From assembly GCF_000002235.5 (NCBI RefSeq), contig NW_022145601.1:4833563-4897562 (forward strand): a stretch of DNA of 64,000 nt. The letters are read 5' to 3'. The notes beneath the pieces were generated by a model that searched no databases, was not told the origin of the DNA, and saw nothing but the letters and a program-made list of their open reading frames with translations. The stretch is from Strongylocentrotus purpuratus. Lineage: Eukaryota > Echinodermata > Echinoidea > Camarodonta > Strongylocentrotidae. The translations under genes were made by a program, and so were the position numbers. Positions 55,308 through 64,000 of the stretch are shown in pieces (the stretch's first letter is position 1; every line of letters starts with the position of its first letter).

Positions 55308-57138
55308 GTACAGATATGTTTAGCATAAGTCCACCGTTACACATGTATAATTGTTGAAATTGCACTGGTCACAGAATGCTAATGAATGAGTATGATCATT
55401 TATCACATATCATTTCCAAGAAAAGTATAATGTTTTCTATGTGATTTCAAAATTTCAAAGTACAAAACAATTTAAAAGTGGGATTTAGGCAGTACCTTTT
55501 TTTTCTTCTGATTTTGAGATTTGTGTAGTTGTTTTTACTTACCACCCTTGTTCATGTTGATATCCAATCACTATAAACCTATAGACTAAGCATATGCACT
55601 GATTCCTTGATAGGATAAAGGGCAGAATGGGCGTAATTAGCCTGCTGAGTTTGAGCAAAATCTGATAATACCTTTACAGATTTGTCTATATAATTTCAAT
55701 TTCCTTTTCTTTTCTCCCCCCTTGCACTTGACTTTAGAAGACTAGACTCCGAACTTCAATCACCTTTTCTCTAAAGTAACATTCTATGTGACTGGACATT
55801 CTTTTCTTTTCCATGAAAAAGCGCATCTAATTCTAATACATGCGCATAAATAGCCTTGGTAAAATGTGTCGTCCCAGTATAATAACAATAATAAAAAAAC
55901 ATAAGATTTGTAAGACGCCAAATCCACTTGACAATCAAATGCTCAAGGCGTAACTTGCGCAAAAGATGCAATACATGATTGATATACAAATGTAAGATAG
56001 GAGAGGTACGGACATGAAAGGCAAAATATATAAGGAATTACATGCAGAATTAAAGTATGGACCGCACGTGCGGGTATATAATTATGTTACATTTACACAT
56101 ATGTATATATATATATATATATATGTATATATTTTAATATTTTTTCATTTGTGAGTGTTCGTAGCCTGTGATAAATGATCACTTAAATCATGAAATCCAA
56201 ATCGCCATAATTATGGAGGCCTTTTCGGGATTGGAACCCGGGACCTCTCATACCCCAAAGAAAAATCATTCCTCATTCGTTTCCCATTGTCAAGGTTGAG
56301 TTCTGGGAAGAGTTGAAAAATAATATGTGAGCGTTATTGTTGTATTATGCAAGTGTGTATGAACATCAGATAAAAAATGTTCCCTGAAAAGCATTGCTCA
56401 TCAAATGCCTTAATATTCTAAAAATGGCATGTAACATCATAAAAATCGGGACGGATTTTAATGCCACATGTTCGTGTAGTCTCATATACCTCTTTCTGTG
56501 AACAGTGCTTGTATCTTTACCAAGACTGGGCCAAATTTCTTATCATTTTGATGATTCCTGAACCTCGCATTACACACCAATACTTATATGCTGGATGAAA
56601 AAAAATTGCGGATCGATTCCACAGCGATTCTTTCACAATGCAATCGCATGACCAGAACTCAACTTATCTTTAAAATTGATACAAATTGACCACCATAATT
56701 ATACGTTTTTTGGTGAAGCAATGTGTGTTTGAAAGGACCTCAACTGTCTGTCACATATATATTTATGTGACAGGCGCAGTGAGAGTTAACAAGTCTCCAA
56801 CAAATGAAATTCTTTAGGAATAGACCGGTTCTGTAATATATTCATATTGTATGCATACTTTGTAAACAAAGAATATTCTTGCGGAAGCTTACCCGAGGTT
56901 GGCTCGACATAACAGCACACAGGTTAAGCAGAATTGATTCTAAATACTGTAGTTCATTTATTAATAACAGGTTAATGGAATAACTCATCACCAGGGCCCC
57001 CAGGAAAGATTTTTTAATTTTTGTTAGTGAACCGGTCAATTTGTAGGACTGGTGCCCCCAAGGCCAATCTTGAACCGCCATATGGTGGACCCCATGTTTG
57101 TGATTATTTATCATTTATTTGTCTCTTTTTCTCCTCAG

Positions 57139-57225
57139 CCTGGATACCTTCACGATGGGAAAGAATCTTTCCAAAGAAACTGAAGAGATGACTGGGCCCC
57201 CTAAAGATGACAGACCAAGTACAAG
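57139..57225 (+). CDS. 87-nt symmetric exon, copy 2
   Basis: Acceptor TCTCCTCAG, donor GTACAG, same length and phase as copy 1. Reads LDTFTMGKNLSKETEEMTGP and then PKDDRPST. Compared with copy 1, the changes replace lysines with glutamates (KKTKQITE to KETEEMTG), while LDTFTMGK, LSK and PPKDDRPS stay. The frame and both splice sites are conserved although the peptide changes, which argues for use as an exon. The unit arose by the local duplication that also copied about 1 kb of intron. Because entry and exit phases match, including one, two or three copies would never shift the frame. Confidence 0.52.
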
Positions 57226-57486
57226 GTACAGATATGTTAAGCATTAGTCCACCGTTATACATTTCTAATTGTTAAATTTGCACTGGTCACAGAATGCTAA
57301 TGACTGAGTTAGACCAGCAAATATCACTTTTGACATTAGTTCAGGTTATTATTTTTTTACAATTTCATGCGAATGATCTTTTGATAGTACTTATTGACGA
57401 TGTTCGACACCTGCTGTGAAAAAAAGGGAGGTTCGATCGGTGTATCATTTATTTATCGCTATTTTTATGTTGACATTTCTTCTCAG

Positions 57487-57573
57487 CCTGGATACCTTCA
57501 CGATGGGAACGAATCTTTCCAAGGAAACTGAAGAGATGACTGGACCCCCTAAAGATGACAGACCAATTACAAG
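57487..57573 (+). CDS. 87-nt symmetric exon, copy 3
   Basis: Acceptor TTCTCAG, donor GTACAT, 348 bp downstream of copy 2. Reads LDTFTMGTNLSKETEEMTGP and then PKDDRPIT. Only two residues differ from copy 2 (K to T, S to I), so this is the youngest duplication. The donor GTACAT is weaker than that of copies 1 and 2. Whether all three are spliced into one mRNA or chosen alternatively cannot be seen from the genomic sequence. Confidence 0.5.
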
Positions 57574-57759
57574 GTACATATATGTTAAGCATTAGTCCAC
57601 CGTTATACATTTCCAATTGTTAAATCTGCACTGGTCACAGAATGGTAATGACTGTTAGACTATCTCTCACACTTGACATTAGTCAAACGACGGCCTCCTT
57701 TCAATCCAATCAAAGCTTTATTATGTAAACACGCAAGTACATATTTAGCCTTCAGAATT

Positions 57760-58010
57760 TCATGAAAGAATATATTTTTTGACTCTATTCTGGACTGTTC
57801 CCTTGATGTCGTCCCAAAGCTGTTCGATGTGATTACATGCAGGAGTTTCTTGATTGCTACTCCATGCGCTCGAGCCCGTTATCTTCAAAGTATTGGTTGC
57901 TGATTTGGGCAAGGTGTGCTCGAGCATTATCGTCCATAAAGACGAAATCCCTTGCAATGAAAGCTGCGTATAGAATCACATGTGGCTCCAATACCTCATT
58001 GGTGGACCGT
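57760..58010 (-). pseudogene. Tc1/mariner transposase C-terminal remnant
   Basis: Minus-strand reading gives FVFMDDNARAHLAQISNQYF and EDNGLERME, then after a frame change SNQETPACNHIEQLWDDIKG and TVQNRVKK. This is the Tc1 pattern D-N-A-x-x-H ... IE-x-LWD, with the second catalytic Asp at about 57928-57935 and the Glu about 34 residues on. The catalytic N-terminal half and the DNA-binding domains are missing, and no terminal inverts are visible nearby. A decayed, truncated copy. Confidence 0.85.
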
Positions 58011-58027
58011 TGGGCTGTTAACCAGCC

Positions 58028-58311
58028 TGGGGGTGTTTCACAAAGACTAAGATCGACTTTAAGTTGGACTTAACTATGGCAAGCTGTTCTTGCCACTGTT
58101 TGCTCTTACCATAATTATACTGGCATTGGTCTCTGAACGGACGTATAAATCGTGGTCACAAATCTACAGAATTTACATTTTTTTATAGTTCATTGTTGAT
58201 GGAAAAATATTACCTAAAGATCATAATTGAGAAACCAATAGTGAGAACAACCAGGGGCTTGGGTGGCCTGTCATAGTTAAGTCAAACTTAAAGTCGATCT
58301 TAGTCTAGGTC
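58028..58311. mobile_element. MITE with 35-bp inverted arms
   Basis: AGACTAAGATCGACTTTAAG (58044 onward, through TTGGACTTAACTATG) is mirrored at 58277-58311 by CATAGTTAAGTCAAACTTAA and GTCGATCTTAGTCT. The left side extends to GGGGGTGTTTCACAA without a right-hand match. The core is AT-rich and non-coding. Confidence 0.75.
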
Positions 58312-59057
58312 CGTTATGTCATTGGTTCCTAATTCAGCACACATCATATTGTTTTTATAACATTAACAAACCAACCTATTCAGAATGATATGGTTTTCAC
58401 CCATGTATGTAATGCGATGAGATTGAGAGCTCATAAGTAGCCAACAGGAGAACATTTCTTGAATTCAGGTCTTTTAAGTTTGAATAAAATGTTCAAACAG
58501 GCGATTTAAGTACTAAGAAATATACGAAGTTATTCAAAAGTAACAAATAAGATTTTTTTTTTAGTCTTATTGAAAGATGGAATTTAGTGTGATGAGAGAT
58601 AGAGCCATTAGTGCCTTGATCGCTTATAACCCATTTTACAATATCATTGGTACGCATATGAGTATTTCGCGGAAAATTGCAGACCCTGCATGCATTTCCA
58701 ATAAAATGACATAGAAACTTTGTCTCGATGCTCTTTTTTATGTTTAGTTGGTCTACTAAAATGATTTCTTGATCAGGTGCCCAGCATTAATGCACATGTA
58801 TTTTAATTAAGACACCTATATTAGAAAGGATGTATACATGTATACAGTATATATATATAATATATATATGTATAGAAAAGTCTATTAAAAAGGGAATGTA
58901 TTGTATATCCTAAGAGAACGCCATTGCAGTTGAACAAGTAGAATACGTATCAATGTTACTGTAAAGGAATAATTTAGTTCAAATATTTCATATTCTCTAC
59001 GTTTCATTCACCATGCAATCGCATGACCAGAACTGATCTTTATCTTTAAAAGGGAAA
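58312..59057. other. Intergenic or intronic sequence, nothing recognised
   Basis: AT-rich with a TATATA tract at 58850-58870. The last 60 bp (CATGCAATCGCATGACCAGA) resemble 56640-56660 (CAATCGCATGACCAGAACTC), a small piece of the local duplication unit. Confidence 0.4.
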
Positions 59058-60414
59058 AATACACTTACTACAAGGAACACCTGTCAGATTAGGATAGGGA
59101 CACTTATCAGAGGTTAAAAGGGACATTCATGACAAAGAGGGAGGGGCGCCTATTAGTTAGAACATTTTCCCTAAGTAAAAAGGGCGATTTTAGGGTACTT
59201 GAAAAAAAGGGAAGCTCTAATTTTATTTCTCTCTTTCTTTATAATATATTTTAATTTCTTCTCTTTATTTCTTACTTCTAACTCTTTCCTTTTTTCTTTC
59301 TTTCTTACTTCTAACTCTTTCCTTTTTTTTTTCTTTCTTACTAAATAATTTCAGTTTTCTTTCTTTCTTTCAATCTTTCATGCTTACTTTCATTTCCTTT
59401 CTTTTCTCGCTCTTTTTTCTTTCTTACTTATGGCTACTTTAATTTTTCTTTCTTTTTTGTTCATTTTTTATTGATCGAAACCTCCAGTAAAAAACATACG
59501 TGGCATAGATGGATTCAACTTATTTTGCACCCAAACTTTTCCGGTGAAGTATCGTTTTAAATGTTTATTTTTCATTCCCAAAAGTGGAATATCATAGCTT
59601 AAACATCAAAATTAAACACAGCATCAGCACAGACCAGGTTATGACATCCTAGGTCATAATATAAGAGGAAACCACGCGATATCCTGGCTAAACATACTTC
59701 CTGATGATTTCATTTGAAAGCAACAGGGAATTAATTCTACAAATCATTTCACGGATCAAGTATGTACATTCTCACGTGCAAAACAAAGGGTTAAAATTGT
59801 TTATATTCCTTAGTGAATATTATCTTACCAGTGAAAGGATGAGAGAAAGGTGGAAGGTAGGACTCTGTGAGACCCCTGCTCTTATTTTGGTTACTACACG
59901 ACTGCAAGCCACAATATTTTGGCACAAGAAAAAAGAAAAGAATAACAAATTTTGTTATAGCTGAAACACATGGATCTTTCGTTATTCCTTACGATATAGT
60001 TATTATAATGAAACATGAACCAGTGTGATGACGTCATGGTCATGTAATCCACTCAAGGAAACCAGTCTGCACGCACCGATTTGACACAAATCCTAAATCA
60101 TTGAGCACAGTCACATTCTTAATAATGACAAGCAAGCAACAGCAAAAGGAAAGGAAAGGAAAGGAAAAGCGAAGAACGAAGGGCTAACAAATGAGTTAGA
60201 AGTGGACACAGGGCACTCAATTATCCGTATATAGGCCAAGGCCCCGCGGTTCAGCTAGCCATGCTCCGAGATTTGGTTCGTTTTCAGGTCAGAACTAGCC
60301 CTAATTCTTGTTTTAGGTCTATAAGATTTTTTTTTAAATGCCGATGATTGCTTTACACTATAGGGCGTACAAGTTACAGCGTCCAAAAGTATGTCAGGAC
60401 TCAGCTTCAGGCGT

Positions 60415-60655
60415 ATCCGGACACCTAACCCCTGGACATCCTCCCCGGATAACCACCCCAGTCGACTACCCCATATGACAACTACCCCCTAGGGCTACCA
60501 CCCTTTAGGACGACTTTCCCATAGGACAACTACCCACTTTGACAACTACCCCCGGACAACTACCCCTAGGACAACTACCTCCGGACAACTACCACCCGAA
60601 CAACTACCACCCGGACAACTACCTCCCGGATAACTACCCCCTAGGATAGTTGTCT
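60415..60655. repeat. GGACAACTACCCC minisatellite in copy B
   Basis: Counterpart of the array at 26030-26240, with a few more units and variants such as GGACAACTACCACCC. Confidence 0.85.
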
Positions 60656-61768
60656 GGCCCAAGTCCCCTTTTTTGGAAAAAGTTTGTTTAAAAGAAATAG
60701 CAAGAAACCAACCGAGGGCAAGGACCCCGCAAAAAACTCATTTTTCCCCCTGCAAAATGCAAGACCACATTTACCTACATAACAGCGCGATTAAGCGAAC
60801 CTAACTCAGCCAAAAAAAACGCGAAAAAATAGCAATGTAAGATGTAACAACACGGAGGCATCGTCAAACATTTCGGCAAAGTTTCCGGGTTCAGCAGGTT
60901 GCAAAATCATAAAATCAGTTCCGCATAAGCGATCGTAAAAGCCTAATTTGTTAAAAAAAATACGTACTTTTATCGCCGGAATCTGGGTAAAAACACTCCA
61001 TTAAGTTGTACAGGTGCGCAGAAGACAAACTGTGAGTCATTTTTTTTTCAATCTGCGCATAATTATATGCAAATTATACCGAACGAAATTAGTCTCATGC
61101 ACATCGTTTATTATTGTCACAGATGGGTCGGAATTGCTACACTATATGGACAGATTAGATAGATGTGTAAATCATTAAAATTATAATCAGTATAATTACG
61201 ATGTGAAAGTTATTCTTCTGGATATCCGGCTTCCGCAAACCATGGACCTATTACGGATGGACATTCATCGTTTTCTTAACGAATTCATTGTGATTGTCTC
61301 CGTCAATGTCGTCTCAATAACATTCTGTACATGTTTCTTCACTTTGATCTCATGATGGTCATCGCAAAAAGGCCGGGACAGAATCAAGATAGTAATTTTA
61401 CACATGTTAATCTACATGCGCAGAAGATAATTACTCGCCTAAATCATGGAAAATCGATGTGCAGTTCTGGCTTATAATCGGAAATTGTTGTTCCGTGTAC
61501 TGTATTTTATTTTGAAAAACATGTTGATATACTAGATAGAGTTTAGAGTTGGATTGGTTGCGATTTAAAATCCCGTTTCCCCCTATTTCCTCATAATATT
61601 CCAGAGTTACAACGCACAGGGCTTATAAAGATCATGGCCTTCTAATTGTTTTATAAGGTCATGGGTGTGTGCGAATCCGTAATAATACATTTCATATCAC
61701 CAAAATCGTCTGCTTTACAACTTTGCTGCTCCCCCTTAGTTAGGGTACGCATATGCGTGTTCCAACCG

Positions 61769-61928
61769 ACCCCCCCCCCCCCTTTTCAGCAAAAGTCCGG
61801 TGTGTAAAGTCAATACGGCTCGACCTTTTTCTTTTGTATACGAGCTTTTTTCAGCATCCCCCCCCCCCCCCCTTTTCAGCAAAAGTCCGGTGTGTAAAGT
61901 CAATACGGCTCGACCTTTTTCTTTTGTT
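61769..61928 (+). repeat. 90-bp direct duplication with C-runs
   Basis: A C-run followed by TTTTCAGCAAAAGTCCGGTG and TGTAAAGTCAATACGGCTCG occurs twice, 90 bp apart, base for base by eye over about 65 bp. Copy A lacks the block. Confidence 0.9.
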
Positions 61929-62943
61929 ACGAAAAGGACATTTTGGCAACACGCATGCGGTCATTTTGAAACCTGAGTGGGGGGGCCAGGCCCTTTTTAT
62001 CTCTGATGGTGAGTGCATGCCCCTTATTAAGTGCGAGGAGTGGAAAATTCACAGTCCTAAAACCTGCAATTCAATTAGAAATTAGAAATTAGCAATTAGA
62101 AATATAACTTGCTAGGTCAGACATGCTATAGCATCACCAGGAAGACAAAGGCAATGATGATGTATTTTACATATGTATGGAAGCATCCAATTCTATTATG
62201 AACATGTGCTAAGCTGGGGGAAATTACATACCATTGTCTATTCTAGAATATTAGTTTAGTCTGACATGTCTGACATATCAACTTATATGTTGCTATTGTT
62301 TGTGGTATTGTAACAGGTGGTCATCTTTGGCAAAGTTACATGCCACTTTCTCTAGTTAGCTCATTGATGACTGACAGATGATGTCACAAGGGGAATGAGA
62401 TCTGGAGGTTTTTAGGGTTGAGCTTATATTAGCAAGTTTGAAAAACAAATATAAAAAAATAAATTTACAAATCTAGGAAACAAATTCAGAAGTTTACATA
62501 TCAAAATATGAGATGTATGCAGGACTGCACACTAACAGGAATATACTTGCATTTCGATGTCATAGGCCCTTTAAAACTTCTCGATATCACCAATGCTCAC
62601 TAGGTTTGTTTTGTTGTATAAAGACCTGGTGTGCGTGACCGGGTTAACGAATGATTTCCTTCAAAGTGTCTTTTCTAGTACAATCGAAATTTCGTCATAC
62701 GAATATTTCAATCCCTTTACTACCCAAAGCTAAGCAGCATTATAAGATGTTTCATTAACCTACTTTGTATCGGTGCGTGTGGCCGAGCGAGTGTATGTAT
62801 GTGTTTGTTTGTTTAAATTCCGTGGACCTTGAAAAGGTCTTCTCTTGAAGATTTGTTGTTGTTGTTGATGATGATGATGAAGGTGATGGCGATTTGTAAT
62901 ATCATGTCGTTAGAGATTAGCTCGAACTTTGGGGCGACGTTAA

Positions 62944-63475
62944 AGGTACTAGATCCCTTTTGCAGCCAACCTCAAATGCTCTAGAACTTTGCAGGAATTA
63001 TGAATATGTCATGTATGTCCTATCTGTGAAATTTAAACGTTAGCAGTGTCCGAATATTCAAATTATGCAAGGAAACCCGTTTACTTGCTAGACTTCACTG
63101 TCAGACAATATTGAGTGACTGACTGGCTTTTTTTCTTCTTTGGTAATAACATACATGAAAAGATTTGTAAAGGGTACATGAGCATTTGTCTACATCAATA
63201 ATCCACTTCTTGTGATGGCTAAGATTAAACTGATTGAATCTTTGCGCAGCATAAAACGTATGACCATTCGGTACAATTGTCTGAAAATCAAGACTATTAC
63301 TTTTGGGCTCTATAGCCCTAAAGTCGATTTGACAACTAATAGTCGTTATTTTCCCATTTGAAGACATTTTCAAGCCCCACCTTTTTTAGGGAAGTTCTAA
63401 ATTAGTATTATCTTTCAAATGCAGTTGGAATTTAACTTTTTCATGTTTTTGGCCTGCAAATGGGACATAGTACCT
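62944..63475. mobile_element. 532-bp element with TTAA target duplication
   Basis: TTAA stands at 62940-62943 and 63476-63479. Inside, AGGTACTAGATCCCTTTTGC faces CTGCAAATGGGACATAGTAC followed by CT, a 22-bp inverted match with a few mismatches. Copy A reads GGCGACGTTAAGGAATTCGC with no insertion, which confirms both the edges and the TTAA duplication. TTAA is used by piggyBac and Kolobok transposons. The ends do not let me choose between them. A 90-codon minus-strand frame inside has no recognisable domain. Confidence 0.88.
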
Positions 63476-63590
63476 TTAAGGAATTCGCATATTGTGGATA
63501 ATCATAATAAATTGTTCCATGATGATGCGTGATACCTGTATTCCCAGCTTCTGAGGGGCGTTGAATTGACTTTTAATGTTCATTTGCAAT

Positions 63591-63843
63591 AGTCCATTTT
63601 CGTAATGTAACCAAATTTAATGCATAAATCTTTGTGAAGTGCCTTAAATACAAATTATTTCATTCACCTGATAACAATAATAGAATTTCAATAGTCAGAA
63701 TGCAAACTGCATATATTAAGTGTTGCTAGGTAGGTCAAGCCATAATGTTTGTCCTACCTGGCAACAATTAATGTATGCAGTTCGAATTCTGTCCATTGAA
63801 ATGCTATTATTCTTATCAGGTGAATGAAATAATTTGTATTATA
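63591..63843. mobile_element. Hairpin element with 92-bp arms, private to copy B
   Basis: Arms at 63647-63738 and 63749-63840 are inverted copies (about 90 percent alike by eye) separated by about 10 bases. ATTTCATTCACCTGATAA, for example, returns as TTATCAGGTGAATGAAAT. Copy A goes directly from CATTTGCAAT to GACAAGTTTAGG, so the block is an insertion or a local inverted duplication. Its transcript would fold into a long stem, which raises the possibility of a small-RNA precursor. Confidence 0.8.
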
Positions 63844-64000
63844 GCGACAAGTTTAGGTACTACAGGTCAAGTAAAGGTCGGAAAAGTTATATTGAATATT
63901 GAGGTTGAATACTGTTGCTAGAGATATAGAAAAATATACATTGTTTCGTTCATTCGTTAGTTTATTCTGTGTTCCATAAACAAGATATTCTCTACATCCC

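Larger units (their letters stand above)
54440..57660 (+). repeat. Local tandem duplication carrying the 87-nt exons
   Basis: 54440-55400 and about 56070-57320 share GGTATATAATT, a TATATA tract, ATAAATGATCACTTAAATCATGAAA, ATGGAGGCC..T.CGGGAT, CTCTCATACCCCAAA, TTAATGGAATAACTCATCAC and the exon with its flanks. A shorter third unit (about 57440-57660) repeats only the exon region. TA microsatellites lie at 54472-54492 and 56101-56125. Confidence 0.8.
59058..64000 (+). repeat. Duplicated segment, copy B (runs off the window)
   Basis: Homologous to copy A parts 24493-27514 and 40011-41470, same orientation, about 35 kb downstream. It lacks the Harbinger and GC-rich insertions but has its own: a 0.7-kb divergent block at about 61240-61990 with a 90-bp direct duplication, a TTAA-flanked element (62944-63475) and a hairpin element (about 63591-63843). 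No gene is conserved between the copies. Confidence 0.88.

Noticed and set aside
56220-56262. tRNA-like T-arm (GGGTTCCAATCCCG on the minus strand)
   Set aside because: Only a B-box-like word with no A box, no cloverleaf, and a worse copy at 54595; at most a SINE scrap.
63101-63373. 90-codon minus-strand frame
   Set aside because: Inside the TTAA element; no recognised motif, and the element is far too short to be autonomous.

Overview
This is a eukaryotic, intron-bearing, AT-rich and repeat-dominated window, almost certainly from an echinoderm and most likely a sea urchin. The case for a sea urchin is threefold: LRR exons of the type found in the expanded echinoid NLR-like receptor families; a histone H4 fragment carrying Cys at position 73, which I recall as the sea-urchin residue where most animals have Thr; and a very dense load of MITEs, hAT-like elements, a LINE and a Harbinger element. 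No bacterial-type genes, operons, CRISPR arrays, rRNAs or convincing intact tRNAs are present.

Left part (1-10.1 kb): the 3' end of a plus-strand gene encoding leucine-rich repeats. Five exons have compatible splice phases (511-736, 1712-1843, 2938-3314, 7768-7861, and 9736-9765 with the stop). Its large intron (3315-7767) holds a 135-bp tandem repeat of two alternating unit types, motif-rich arrays and a roughly 100-bp inverted repeat just upstream of exon 7768.

Middle-left (10-24.5 kb): no host exon found. There is a LINE C-terminal remnant, GA/CT microsatellites, a 1.6-kb TA-flanked element built of GAGTAA motifs, and several MITEs, one of them flanked by a 9-bp target duplication.

Centre (24.5-41.5 kb): a repeat segment ('copy A') that is present again at 59-64 kb ('copy B') and partly at 51.5 kb ('copy C'). 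Copy A is split by a 12.5-kb Harbinger element (27515-40010; its transposase remnant is on the minus strand). That element is itself split by a 6.3-kb foldback element with a perfect 9-bp target duplication (33051-39345). The foldback spacer holds a hAT MITE (8-bp target duplication), a minisatellite block and a 38-codon histone H4 fragment. Copies B and C act as empty sites, so the order of insertion can be read directly.

Centre-right (41.8-51.2 kb): a hAT MITE (8-bp duplication, another nested inside), then an 8.4-kb composite with hAT-type ends and an 8-bp duplication. The composite contains two 0.83-kb direct repeats and a minus-strand LINE (ORF1, endonuclease, reverse transcriptase, C-terminal finger), all decayed.

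Right part (51.5-64 kb): three tandem copies of an 87-nt symmetric exon (55221, 57139, 57487) from an unidentified host gene, a Tc1/mariner remnant, a MITE, and copy B. Copy B carries its own private insertions: a TTAA-flanked element and a 92-bp-arm hairpin.
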